Shown here: one piece after another, positions 52,476 to 60,774 of the stretch
Layout of the letters: each line of letters opens with the position of its first letter
Numbering within the stretch: the stretch's first letter is position 1
From: Streptomyces albicerus
GTDB lineage: Bacteria > Actinomycetota > Actinomycetes > Streptomycetales > Streptomycetaceae
Reading direction: 5' to 3'
Assembly (NCBI RefSeq): GCF_008905045.1
Contig: NZ_VWMY01000018.1
Location: 1 to 64,000 of the forward strand
DNA length: 64,000 nucleotides
Notes under the pieces: model-generated
Databases searched by the model: none
Told to the model about the DNA's origin: nothing
What the model saw: the letters and a program-made list of their open reading frames with translations, nothing else
Program-made: the position numbers and the translations under genes

Positions 52476-53513
52476 TCACTTGAAGCCGGTGGACATGTAC
52501 TGCTTGACGTTCTCCTTGTCGACGACGGCCGAGTAGAGCGTCAGGGACGCGGGGATCTCGAACTCGGCGAGGCCGCCGACGCCCTTGCCCTGGCCGAGGG
52601 CGCGGGCGAGGTCGATCGCGGACGCGGCCATGGTGGGCGGGTAGAGGACGGTGGCCTTGAGGACGCTGTTGTCCGACTCGATGGCCTGCATCGCGGACAG
52701 GGCGCCCGCGCCGCCGACCATCAGGAAGTCGTCGCGTCCGGCCTGCTCGATGGCGCGCATGGCGCCGACTCCCTGGTCGTCGTCGTGGTTCCACAGGGCG
52801 TCGAACTTCGACTGGGCCTGCAGGAGCTGGGACATCTTGGCCTGTCCCGACTCGACGGTGAACTCGGCGGCCTGGCGGGCCACCTTCTTGATGTTCGGGT
52901 AGTTCTTCAGGGCCGCGTCGAAGCCCTGGGTGCGCTGCTGCGTGAGCTCCAGGTTGTCGAGGCCGGCGAGTTCGATGACGCGGGCGTTCTTCTTGTCCTT
53001 GAGCTTCTCGCCGATGTAGTGGCCGGCGTTGAGGCCCATGCCGTAGTTGTCGCCGCCGATCCAGCAGCGGTACGCCTGCGGGGAGTTGAAGATCCGATCG
53101 AGGTTGACGACGGGGATGCCGGCGCGCATGGCCTGCAGCCCGACCTGGGTGAGGGCCTTGCCGTCGGCGGGCAGCACCACCAGGACGTCGACCTTCTTGT
53201 TGATCAGGGTTTCTATCTGGCCGATCTGTGCGGCGGTGTCGTTGGAGCCCTCGGTGATCTCCAGCGTCACGTCCTTGTACTTCTTGGCGCGGCTCTTGGC
53301 GTTGTCGTTGATCGCGTTGAGCCAGCCGTGGTCGGCCTGCGGGCCCGCGAAGCCGATGGTGACCTGCTTGCCGGGCTTGTCGTCGGCGGCGGGCTGGTCG
53401 TTGGAAGCCGGCTCGTCGTCGGATTCGTTGCTGGTGCAACCGGCGAGGAGGACACCGGCCGAGACGGCGGCGGTGCCGAAGAGCAGTCCTCTGCGGCTCG
53501 TGAGCTCTGGCAT
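52476..53513 (-). CDS. Sugar ABC transporter substrate-binding lipoprotein
   Basis: 345 residues from ATG 53513 with GGGA upstream. Tat-type lipoprotein signal TSRRGLLFGTAAVSAGVLLAGC-TSN. The periplasmic-binding (RbsB-like) fold follows: VTIGFAGPQADHGWLNAIND, QIETLINKKVDVLVVLPAD, GIPVVNLDRIFN, DYGMGLNAGHYI-like YGMGLNAGHYIGEKL, and LDALWNHDDDQGVGAMRAIEQAG-type hinge. It serves the permease and ATPase encoded upstream. The ligand is likely a monosaccharide or inositol. Confidence 0.9.
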   Translation of the reverse strand: MPELTSRRGLLFGTAAVSAGVLLAGCTSNESDDEPASNDQPAADDKPGKQVTIGFAGPQADHGWLNAINDNAKSRAKKYKDVTLEITEGSNDTAAQIGQIETLINKKVDVLVVLPADGKALTQVGLQAMRAGIPVVNLDRIFNSPQAYRCWIGGDNYGMGLNAGHYIGEKLKDKKNARVIELAGLDNLELTQQRTQGFDAALKNYPNIKKVARQAAEFTVESGQAKMSQLLQAQSKFDALWNHDDDQGVGAMRAIEQAGRDDFLMVGGAGALSAMQAIESDNSVLKATVLYPPTMAASAIDLARALGQGKGVGGLAEFEIPASLTLYSAVVDKENVKQYMSTGFK

Positions 53514-53616
53514 GGCGGTGGTCCCTTTCCTCAAGGCGTGTCCCTCGGGTCGTGCTGGAAGTGCGTCAGGCGGTGCTTCAACACGTCGTGCTTCCCGTCG
53601 TGCTTCACGTGGTGCT

Positions 53617-54636
53617 CTAGGTCGTGTTGGCGGTGCGGCGCTGGACGAGCACGGCGGCGACGATGATCGCGCCCTTCGCGATCTGCTGGACGTCGCTCTG
53701 CAGGTTGTTCAGGGCGAAGATGTTGGTGATCGTGGTGAAGATCAGGACACCGAGCACCGAACCGACGATGGTGCCGCGTCCCCCGGTGAGCAGCGTGCCG
53801 CCGATGATCGCGGCGGCGATGGCGTCGAGTTCGTAGAGGTTGCCGTTGGTGTTCTGGCCCGAGCCGGACAGGATGATCAGCAGGAAGGCCGCGATGCCGC
53901 AGCACAGTCCGGACAGCAGGTAGAGGTAGAGGCGCTGGCGGCGTACGTCGATGCCGGCGAGCCGGGCCGCCTCCGCGTTGCCGCCGACGGCGACCGTGCG
54001 CCGTCCGAAGGTGGTGCGGTTGAGCACGAGCCAGCCGATGATCGTCACGACCGCGAACACCATGACGAGTGGCGGAATACCGAGGACGTAGGAGTCGCGC
54101 TCGCCGAGATCGAGGATGCCGTCGACGGTGACGACCTGGGTCTTGCCGTCGGTGATCTGGAGGGCGAGCCCGCGGGCCGAGGCGAGCATGGCGAGCGTCG
54201 CGATGAACGGCACCATCGCCCCGTATGCGATCAGCACCCCGTTGACGAGGCCGCAGCCGACGCCGACGAGCACCGCCGTGAAGAGGATGCCGACGAAGCC
54301 GAAGTCCTGGGTGGCGACGGTCGTCGCCCACACCGAGGCGAGCGCGACGATCGCGCCGACGGACAGGTCGATGCCGCCGGAGATGATGACGAAGGTCATG
54401 CCGACCGTGACGACACCGATCACCGAGGCCTGGGTGAGGACGAGTTGGAGATTGCGGGTGTCGAGGAACTCGTCCGGCTTGGTGATGCCTCCGATGAGGA
54501 TCAGGGCGGCGAGCACACCGAGCAGCGAGAGCGTGCGGACGTCGGCGCGGGCCACGACCGCCCGCCACGGACTTGGTTCGGCCTGCGGTGACACCTTGGG
54601 GGTGTCATCACGAGGCGGGGACACGGGCTGCGTCAT
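53617..54636 (-). CDS. Sugar ABC transporter permease (RbsC-like)
   Basis: 339 residues from ATG 54636 inside the ATPase stop (ATGA). About ten hydrophobic segments; the RbsC signature TVGMTFVIISGGIDLSVGAIVAL is read near 90-112, then GLVNGVLIAYG, FIATLAMLASARGL, FGRRTVAVGGNAEAARLAGIDV and AAAIIGGTLLTGGRGTIVGSVLG. It forms the membrane channel of the sugar importer with the ATPase. Confidence 0.9.
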   Translation of the reverse strand: MTQPVSPPRDDTPKVSPQAEPSPWRAVVARADVRTLSLLGVLAALILIGGITKPDEFLDTRNLQLVLTQASVIGVVTVGMTFVIISGGIDLSVGAIVALASVWATTVATQDFGFVGILFTAVLVGVGCGLVNGVLIAYGAMVPFIATLAMLASARGLALQITDGKTQVVTVDGILDLGERDSYVLGIPPLVMVFAVVTIIGWLVLNRTTFGRRTVAVGGNAEAARLAGIDVRRQRLYLYLLSGLCCGIAAFLLIILSGSGQNTNGNLYELDAIAAAIIGGTLLTGGRGTIVGSVLGVLIFTTITNIFALNNLQSDVQQIAKGAIIVAAVLVQRRTANTT

Positions 54637-56150
54637 GACGCCGGGCTTCCTTCCATGACGAGGTCGAGTACGCGGTGTTCGTCGAGCTCCCGGGCGGGCG
54701 CCGTGTGGACGACCTGGCCCTCGCGGAGCACCAGGACGCGGTCGGCGAGGCCGAGGACCTCGGGTACTTCGCTGGAGACCAGGAGCACGGCCAGGCCTTC
54801 GTCGGCGAGGCGGCGGATGACGGCGTACAACTCGGCGCGGGCGCCGACGTCGACGCCGCGGGTCGGTTCGTCGAGCAGCAGCACCCGGCAGCCGCGCAGC
54901 AGCCAGCGGGCCAGGACCGCTTTCTGCTGGTTGCCGCCGGAGAGGGTGCGGATGGGTACGGACGGGTTGTCGGGGCGCAGCGACAGCTCGCGCGTCGCCT
55001 TGCGCGCCGCGTCGCGCTCGGCACCCCGGTCGAGCCAACCCCCGTACGAGAAGCGGGACATGGAGGACACCGACACGTTCCGCGTGACGGATTCCAGCAT
55101 CAGCAGGGCCTGTGCCTTGCGCTCCTCGGGGGCGAGGCCGAGTCCGGCGCGGACGGCGGCGCGGACGCTGCCGGGCTTCAACCGCCGTCCGTCGACGAGG
55201 ACTTGACCCGCGGTCGGCTTACGAGCGCCGTAGATGGTCTCCAGGATCTCGGAGCGGCCGGAGCCGACGAGTCCCGCAAGGCCGACGATCTCGCCGGGGC
55301 GCAGGGTGAGGTCGAGCGGCGCGAACTCTCCGTCACGGGCCAGGCCTTGGACCTCCAGGACCGGCTCCGGCAGCGCCTGATCCGTGGGCCGGTCCGGGAA
55401 GACGTACTCGACGTTCCGCCCCGTCATCAGCGCGACGACCTCGCGTGTCGGCGTGGACTTCGCGGGCAGCCCGCCCGCCACCGCCCGCCCGTCCTTGAGC
55501 ACGGTCACCCGGTCGCCGATGCGGCGGATCTCCTCCAGGCGGTGCGAGATGTAGACGACGGCTACGCCCTCCGCGGTGAGGTCGCCGACGATGCGGAAGA
55601 GGTTGTCGACCTCGTCGGGGTCGAGGGCCGCGGACGGCTCGTCCATGACGATGAGGCGTACGTCGTGGGAGAGCGCGCGTGCCATGGAGACGATCTGCTG
55701 CTGGGCGGCGGACAACTCGCCGACGAGCCGGGCGGGATCGATCTCCGAGTGCCCAAGTCGCTTGAGCAGAGCGGCAGTTGAGGCCTTCGCGTCCTTGCCG
55801 CGTACGACGAATCCGGCGGACGTCGGTTCATGGCCGAGGTAGACGTTCTCGGCCACCGACAGGTGCTCCACCAGGTCGAGCTCCTGGTAGATGGTGGCGA
55901 TACCGAGGCGCATCGCGGCGATCGGCGAGCGGAGCGTGACCCGTTCGCCGCGCCAGCTGATGGTGCCGTCGTCCGGCTGGTGGGCGCCGGCCAGGACCTT
56001 GATGAGCGTGGACTTTCCGGCGCCGTTCTGGCCGAGCAGGCAGTGCACTTCGCCGGTCTGGACGTCGAGGTCGACGCCGTCGAGGGCCCGGACACCGGGG
56101 AACGACTTGGTGATGCCGGACATGGTGAGCAGCGGTGGTTCTGGTGCCAT
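54633..56150 (-). CDS. Sugar ABC transporter ATP-binding protein (RbsA-like, two domains)
   Basis: 505 residues. Two ATPase halves: the first has Walker A GQNGAGKSTL, signature LSAAQQQIVSMARAL and Walker B LIVMDEPSAAL; the second has a degenerate Walker A (GLVGSGRSEI), signature LSGGNQQKAVLARWL and Walker B VLLLDEPTRG. This is the standard RbsA/MglA/XylG arrangement. It heads the transport genes and lies 206 bases downstream of the ROK regulator. Confidence 0.9.
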   Translation of the reverse strand: MAPEPPLLTMSGITKSFPGVRALDGVDLDVQTGEVHCLLGQNGAGKSTLIKVLAGAHQPDDGTISWRGERVTLRSPIAAMRLGIATIYQELDLVEHLSVAENVYLGHEPTSAGFVVRGKDAKASTAALLKRLGHSEIDPARLVGELSAAQQQIVSMARALSHDVRLIVMDEPSAALDPDEVDNLFRIVGDLTAEGVAVVYISHRLEEIRRIGDRVTVLKDGRAVAGGLPAKSTPTREVVALMTGRNVEYVFPDRPTDQALPEPVLEVQGLARDGEFAPLDLTLRPGEIVGLAGLVGSGRSEILETIYGARKPTAGQVLVDGRRLKPGSVRAAVRAGLGLAPEERKAQALLMLESVTRNVSVSSMSRFSYGGWLDRGAERDAARKATRELSLRPDNPSVPIRTLSGGNQQKAVLARWLLRGCRVLLLDEPTRGVDVGARAELYAVIRRLADEGLAVLLVSSEVPEVLGLADRVLVLREGQVVHTAPARELDEHRVLDLVMEGSPAS

Positions 56151-56258
56151 GAGGGTTCCCCTCGGCGTGCGGGCCGGTTTCAGGGCAGGGCGGAGTGAGG
56201 CAGGGCGGAGCAGGGTGTGTTGTAAAGGTGTGGCGCTGGTGCGGCTGTGGAGGTGTGT

Positions 56259-56298
56259 TGCTGTAGCGGCTCTGGTGATGTGGTGCTGTAGCGGCTCT
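56259..56298. repeat. Direct repeat in the ABC operon promoter region
   Basis: TGCTGTAGCGGCTCT occurs at 56259-56273 and again at 56284-56298, 25 bases apart, within a longer stretch of near copies of GGTGTGGTG (56228-56333). The period of 25 and position just upstream of the ABC genes fit operator sites for the ROK regulator or a slippage product. Confidence 0.6.
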
Positions 56299-56356
56299 CG
56301 AGGTGTGGTGCGCTAGAGGTAGAGGTGTGGTGCTCTTGCGACTTTGGAAGCAGGCG

Positions 56357-57547
56357 TTACGCGGGTGAGAACAGGTGGTCGCTGATGAGCCGGGCCGCGC
56401 CGATGACTCCGGCGGTGGGGCCCAACTCTCCAAGGACGATGGGCAGGTTGCCGGTCGCGAGAGGCAGCGACTGGCGGTAGACCTGGGTGCGGATCGCGGC
56501 GAGCAGGGTGTGGCCGAGTCCGGTCACCCCGCCGCCGATCACCACCAGGCCCGGATTGAAGAAGCTGACCAGTCCGGCGATGACCTGGCCGGTGCGGTTG
56601 CCGCCCTCGCGGATCAGATCGAGCGCGGTGGCGTCGCCCGCGGCGGCCGCGGCGGCGACGTCGACGGCGCTCAGGCTGCCCACCGCCGCCAGTCGTGCCG
56701 CGAGTTCCTGGGAATGGCCCTGCTGGGCGGCCTCCGTGGCGTCGCGGGCTAGCGCGGCGCCGCTGAAGTGAGCCTCCAGGCAGCCCCGGTTGCCGCAGGC
56801 GCACGGGCGGCCGTCGGGCACGGCCTGGATGTGGCCGATGTCGCCCGCGCTGCCCGTCGTACCGCGGTAGACCTCACCGCCGACGACGATCCCGCAGCCG
56901 ATACCGGTGCCGATCTTGACGCAGAGGAAGTCGCCCACGGAACGGGCCACGCCCGCGTGCTGCTCCCCCATCGCCATCAGGTTCACGTCGTTGTCGACCA
57001 TGACGGGGCAGCCGAGGTCCTGGCTCAGCGCCTCGCGCACCGGGAAGCCGTCCCAGCCCGGCATGATCGGCGGGGCGACCGGGACACCCTCGGGGAAGCG
57101 GACAGGTCCGGGGACGCCGATGCCGGCGCCGTCGAAGCCTTCCGCGAGCCCCGATGCCTTCAACTTCGCGGCCATGGACAGGACTTGCTCGAAGACCGCG
57201 ACCGGGCCCTCGCGTACGTCCATGGGCTGGTTGATGTGGCCGAGGACCTCCAACTCCGCGTTCGTGACGGCCACATCGACCGAAGTCGCACCGATGTCGA
57301 CGCCGAGGAAGCGCAGAGCCGGAGCGAGCCGGATGTTGTGGGAGCGGCGGCCGCCGCGCGAGGCGGCGAGTCCGTCGGCCACCACGAGGCCCGTCTCCAG
57401 GAGCCGCTCGACCTCCACCGCCAGCTTGGACCGCGAGAGATCGACCTGATCGCCCAGCTGCGCCCGCGAGTTGGGACCCCCGTCACGCAACAACCTGAGC
57501 AGCCGCGCCTGGTGGGCGTTCCCGGGTCGCGCCGTCATACGTCTCAC
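56357..57547 (-). CDS. ROK-family transcriptional regulator
   Basis: 396 residues from GTG 57547 (GGAGGGG five bases upstream; ATG 57538 is possible). The MarR-like helix-turn-helix is HQARLLRLLRDGGPNSRAQLGDQVDLSRSKLAVEVERL (read in parts). The ROK fold has FLGVDIGATSVDVAVTN, GIGVPGPVRF, VDNDVNLMAMGEQ, VKIGTGIGCGIVVGGE, the zinc motif CACGNRGCLE, and VVIGGGVTGLG. It reads a sugar or cyclitol signal and probably represses the ABC operon next to it. Confidence 0.9.
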   Translation of the reverse strand: MRRMTARPGNAHQARLLRLLRDGGPNSRAQLGDQVDLSRSKLAVEVERLLETGLVVADGLAASRGGRRSHNIRLAPALRFLGVDIGATSVDVAVTNAELEVLGHINQPMDVREGPVAVFEQVLSMAAKLKASGLAEGFDGAGIGVPGPVRFPEGVPVAPPIMPGWDGFPVREALSQDLGCPVMVDNDVNLMAMGEQHAGVARSVGDFLCVKIGTGIGCGIVVGGEVYRGTTGSAGDIGHIQAVPDGRPCACGNRGCLEAHFSGAALARDATEAAQQGHSQELAARLAAVGSLSAVDVAAAAAAGDATALDLIREGGNRTGQVIAGLVSFFNPGLVVIGGGVTGLGHTLLAAIRTQVYRQSLPLATGNLPIVLGELGPTAGVIGAARLISDHLFSPA

Positions 57548-57767
57548 GAGCCCCTCCCCGCCTCATCGGCACCGCCGTCGTTGGCTTTCGAGTGGAACGT
57601 AGCAGCGGCTGCCGAGGCTGGGAAGAAGTTCAGCACGAATTGCTGACGACTTTTTCCACTCAGAGGACAAAGGGAGTTGGGGCGGTATGGCCGTGACGGG
57701 GCCCACACAGCAGGATGGGCGTCGTGGCTCGGGGCCGCTGTGACCCGGAGTCGGAGAGGGGGAGCAC

Positions 57768-58598
57768 GTGATCTTGGTGACGGGTGCCACGGGGAATGTG
57801 GGTGCCGGCATCGTGCGCGCGGTGGCCGCCGCGGGAGAGCCGGTGCGCGCGCTGAGCCGCTCGGGCGCGACGGCCGGCCTGCCGCAGGGCGCCGAGGCCG
57901 TGGCCGGTGACCTGAACCGCCCGGAGACGGTACGGGACGCGCTCGACGGCGTGCGCGCCCTGTTCCTGATGCCGGGGTACGAGGGGCAGCGGGCGATCCT
58001 CGCCGACGCGCGGGCGGCGGGTGTCGAGCGGGTCGTGCTGCTCTCCGGCAAGTCGGCGGAGGTCGACGACGACAACGCGGTCACCCGCTATATGCGGGCG
58101 GCCGAGGACGCGGTACGCGCGTCCGGGCTCGCCTGGACCTTCCTGCGTCCCGTGAGCTTCATGGCCAACGCGCTGTCGCTCGCGGACCAGATCCGCAAGG
58201 GCGACGAGGTGCGCGTACCGTTTCCCGGCGTCCGCACGGCGGACATCGACCCGTACGACATCGCCCAGGTGGCCGCCCGCGCCCTGCTCTCACCCGGACC
58301 CGAACACGAAGGCCGCACCTACACCCTGACGGGGCCTCAGTCCCTGCTGCCCGGCGACCGCGTCGCCGTCCTCGGGGAGGTGCTGGGCCGCGAGCTGCGT
58401 ACCGTCGGGCTCACCGACGAGGAGGCGCGCATGGCGATGGGGGCCGCCTTCCCGGCTCCGTACGCCGAGGCGTTCCTTCGCTTCTTCGCCGACGGGATCC
58501 TGGACGAGTCCCAGGTCCTGCCTACAGTCGAGGAGGTCACGGGACAGGCGTCGCGCACGTTCCGGGAGTGGGCGCTGGAGCACGCGGACAAGTTCTGA
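57768..58598 (+). CDS. NmrA/SDR-type NAD(P)H-binding protein
   Basis: 276 residues from GTG 57768. The Rossmann start is ILVTGATGNVGAGIVRAVAAAG, then VRALSRSG, AVAGDLNRPETVRDALDGVRALFLMPG, RVVLLSGKS, WTFLRPVSFMANAL and DIDPYDIAQVAARAL. This is the NmrA-like/NAD(P)H-azoreductase group of atypical short-chain dehydrogenases, usually about 280 residues. It stands alone between the sugar and the oxalate units, and its substrate is unknown. Confidence 0.85.
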   Translation: MILVTGATGNVGAGIVRAVAAAGEPVRALSRSGATAGLPQGAEAVAGDLNRPETVRDALDGVRALFLMPGYEGQRAILADARAAGVERVVLLSGKSAEVDDDNAVTRYMRAAEDAVRASGLAWTFLRPVSFMANALSLADQIRKGDEVRVPFPGVRTADIDPYDIAQVAARALLSPGPEHEGRTYTLTGPQSLLPGDRVAVLGEVLGRELRTVGLTDEEARMAMGAAFPAPYAEAFLRFFADGILDESQVLPTVEEVTGQASRTFREWALEHADKF

Positions 58599-58615
58599 CC
58601 GGACCCGCGTCCTTA

Positions 58616-58690
58616 GGCCCCGTTAGGGGCGCGGGGCTGTGACACATGCGGCTCCGCCGCGTGGGCGCGACCAGCCCCCACCGGCCCGCA
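58616..58690. repeat. Common Streptomyces intergenic palindrome (terminator-like)
   Basis: The block GTTAGGGGCGCGGGGCTG ... GCGGCTCCGCCGC ... GCGCGACCAGCCCC resembles an element repeated very often between Streptomyces genes. GGGGCTG (58633-58639) pairs with CAGCCCC (58672-58678) and encloses a hairpin GCGGC/GCCGC (58648-58660); a smaller hairpin GCCCC/GGGGC lies just before. It sits between convergent genes, so it serves as a bidirectional terminator here. The family assignment is from memory. Confidence 0.8.
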
Positions 58691-58696
58691 GGTACA

Positions 58697-59392
58697 TCAC
58701 CGTGCCTCCAGCGGAGCGCTTCGCGGACGTGCGTGGTACGTCCTGCGGGTGTGCTCGGTGTGGGCGCGCATGACCTCGGTCGCACGCTGTTCGTCGCGGG
58801 CCGAGATCGCGGCGATCAGGTCGCGGTGCTCGATCCAGGACTGGCGGCCGCGCTGGCGGGCGACCGGCGTGTAGTACCAGCGGACGCGCCGGTCGACCTG
58901 CGCGGCCAGTTCGGCGAGGACCGCGTTGCCTGCGAGCTCCATGACCTTCGCGTGGAAGCGGGCGTTCATCGCGACCGCGCCGTCCACGTCGTCGGCGCCG
59001 ACCGCGTCCTCGCCCTGGGCGCACAGCTCCTCGAGGGCGGCGATGCCCGCCGTGCCCGCGTTGGCCGCCGCGAGCCTGGCCGCCTCGGCCTCCAACAGCG
59101 TCCTTACCGTCAGGAGTTGGTCCGCCTCCGCCTCCGTCGGCTCGTGCACGAACGCGCCCTGCGCGGGCCGCAGATCGACCCACCCCTCGGTGTTCAGCCG
59201 CTGCAACGCCTCGCGCACGGGCTGCCGGGAGACTCCGAGATGCCCCGCGAGTTCACTCTCGACCAGGTGCTGGCCGGGCTGCAGGGCGCGCGTCGTGATG
59301 AGTTCGAGCAGCGCTTCGTACACGCGGTCGCGCAACGGCCCCGGCCGTTCGAGTTTGGGCACCGACCCCTGCGGCAGTCCGGTCGACAACAT
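58697..59392 (-). CDS. GntR-family regulator, FCD (FadR) subgroup
   Basis: 231 residues from ATG 59392, with AGGAGGGG upstream. The winged helix is LRDRVYEALLELITTRALQPGQHLVESELAGHLGVSRQPVREALQRL (read in parts); the FCD metal pocket has NARFHAKVMELAG and WIEHRDLIAAISARDEQRATEVMRAHTEHTRR with conserved Asp/His residues. It is the only regulator near the second oxalate unit. A similar sequence (ACTGTAGAC) is found upstream of its own gene and upstream of the reductase/formate dehydrogenase unit, so it probably controls both. Confidence 0.85.
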   Translation of the reverse strand: MLSTGLPQGSVPKLERPGPLRDRVYEALLELITTRALQPGQHLVESELAGHLGVSRQPVREALQRLNTEGWVDLRPAQGAFVHEPTEAEADQLLTVRTLLEAEAARLAAANAGTAGIAALEELCAQGEDAVGADDVDGAVAMNARFHAKVMELAGNAVLAELAAQVDRRVRWYYTPVARQRGRQSWIEHRDLIAAISARDEQRATEVMRAHTEHTRRTYHARPRSAPLEAR

Positions 59393-59461
59393 CGCGGTCC
59401 CCCTCCTGGGCAGCGGCGGCGTCTGCGGCGGCAGCACGGCAGCCAGAAAGCCAGTATCAAT

Positions 59462-59482
59462 TGTCTTTCGTCTACAGTCTAC
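59462..59482. promoter_or_regulatory. Candidate GntR site upstream of the GntR gene
   Basis: The minus strand carries TAGACTGTAGACGAAAGACAA at this place, 70 bases before the GntR start. It shares the nine bases ACTGTAGAC with the stretch at 62432-62440 before the reductase gene. Confidence 0.55.
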
Positions 59483-59542
59483 GGCGCACAATGACCAGCC
59501 CGAGGGGGAGTTGGCCTCGTCACACCCCGCCATACGCGCACG

Positions 59543-60490
59543 TCAGGGGCAGTGGATGACCTGTCCCGCGTACGAGAGATTGCCGCCGAAACCGAAGAGC
59601 AGGACCGGGTCGCCGGTGGAGATCTCGCCCTGTTCGACGAGCTTGGACAGGGCGATCGGGATACTGGCGGCGGAGGTGTTGCCGGACTCGGCGACATCGC
59701 GCGCGACGACGGCGTTCACGGCGCCGATCTTCTCGGCGAGCGGCTCGATGATGCGCAGGTTCGCCTGGTGCAGCACGACCGCCGCGAGGTCCTCGGGGGT
59801 GAGGCCGGCGCGCTCGCAGGCCTTGCGCGCGATGGGCGGCAGCTTGGTGGTCGCCCACCGGTAGACGCTCTGGCCCTCCTGGGCGAACCGCGAGGGGATG
59901 CCCTCGATGCGTACCGCGTGCCCCATCTCGGGCACCGAGCCCCACAGCACGGGGCCGATACCGGGCTGCGCGGCGGCGTCCGCGGCCTCGACGACCGCGG
60001 CCCCCGCCCCGTCCCCGACGAGCACGCAGGTCGTGCGGTCCGTCCAGTCGGTCACATCGGACATCTTGTCGGCGCCGATGACGAGCGCCCGGGTCGCGGC
60101 ACCGGCGCGTACGGCGTGGTCGGCGGTGGCCAGCGCGTGTGTGAAGCCCGCGCAGACGACGTTGACGTCCATGGCGGCCGGCGACGGGATGCCGAGGCGG
60201 GCGGCGACGCGGGCGGCCATGTTCGGCGACCGGTCGACGGCGGTGGAGGTGGCCACCAGCACGAGGTCGATGTCGCCGGGAGCGAGGCCGGCCGACGCGA
60301 GGGCCTTGGCGGCGGCGTGCGCGGCGAGCTCGTCGACGGGTTCGTCCGGCCCGGCGATGTGGCGCGTACGGATGCCCACACGGCTCGTGATCCACTCGTC
60401 GCTGGTGTCGACCAGCTCCGCCAGGTCCTCGTTGGTGAGAATCCTGGCGGGCTGATAGTGGCCGACAGCGGCGATGCGTGAGCCGTTCAT
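59543..60490 (-). CDS. Beta-ketoacyl-ACP synthase III (FabH)-family protein
   Basis: 315 residues. The thiolase-fold triad is complete: Cys113 in VVCAGFTHAL, His241 in VLHQANLRI, Asn271 in SGNTSAASIP, and the C-terminal FGFGGNLSYAGQVI. It starts like FabH (IAAVGHYQPARILTNEDLAEL) and DEWITSRVGIRTRH. It is not next to other fatty-acid genes; here it sits between the GntR gene and an antiporter gene, so it may condense an acyl-CoA other than acetyl-CoA. The housekeeping FabH is encoded elsewhere in Streptomyces. Confidence 0.85.
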   Translation of the reverse strand: MNGSRIAAVGHYQPARILTNEDLAELVDTSDEWITSRVGIRTRHIAGPDEPVDELAAHAAAKALASAGLAPGDIDLVLVATSTAVDRSPNMAARVAARLGIPSPAAMDVNVVCAGFTHALATADHAVRAGAATRALVIGADKMSDVTDWTDRTTCVLVGDGAGAAVVEAADAAAQPGIGPVLWGSVPEMGHAVRIEGIPSRFAQEGQSVYRWATTKLPPIARKACERAGLTPEDLAAVVLHQANLRIIEPLAEKIGAVNAVVARDVAESGNTSAASIPIALSKLVEQGEISTGDPVLLFGFGGNLSYAGQVIHCP

Positions 60491-60627
60491 GGGCAGTCCC
60501 CTTTTGTTGCCTGGGTAACGGGACTCACCAGTCTGATCAGGTACTCACGGGTACGAGGACACGTAAAGCCACAGGAATGGTGTGCCACCCTTGTCGGCTT
60601 CCGTCAGACCCTCGGACGCCCGAACAC

Positions 60628-60774
60628 CTACCCCGTGAACAGCTGAGTGGCCTTCCGTACGAGTTCGTACAGACCATACGCGAGTGGCGCTCCCACCCAG
60701 AGCCAGGCGAAGGTGATCAGTCCGCGGCGGCCGGACGGACTGCTGTCAGGCGGGCTGCTGTCGCTCGTGGACAT
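60628..60774 (-). CDS. Small partner peptide of the OFA transporter (MFS transporter small subunit family)
   Basis: 48 residues from ATG 60774 to TAG 60628. The N-terminal 17 residues are Ser/Pro-rich; then one membrane helix, GLITFAWLWVGAPLAYGLYEL, and a basic end VRKATQLFTG. Annotated relatives follow OFA-type MFS genes. The start lies 29 bases inside the antiporter gene, in another frame, which points to coupled translation. The role is probably assembly or stability of the transporter. It is too short for most gene callers and easy to miss. Confidence 0.8.
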   Translation of the reverse strand: MSTSDSSPPDSSPSGRRGLITFAWLWVGAPLAYGLYELVRKATQLFTG

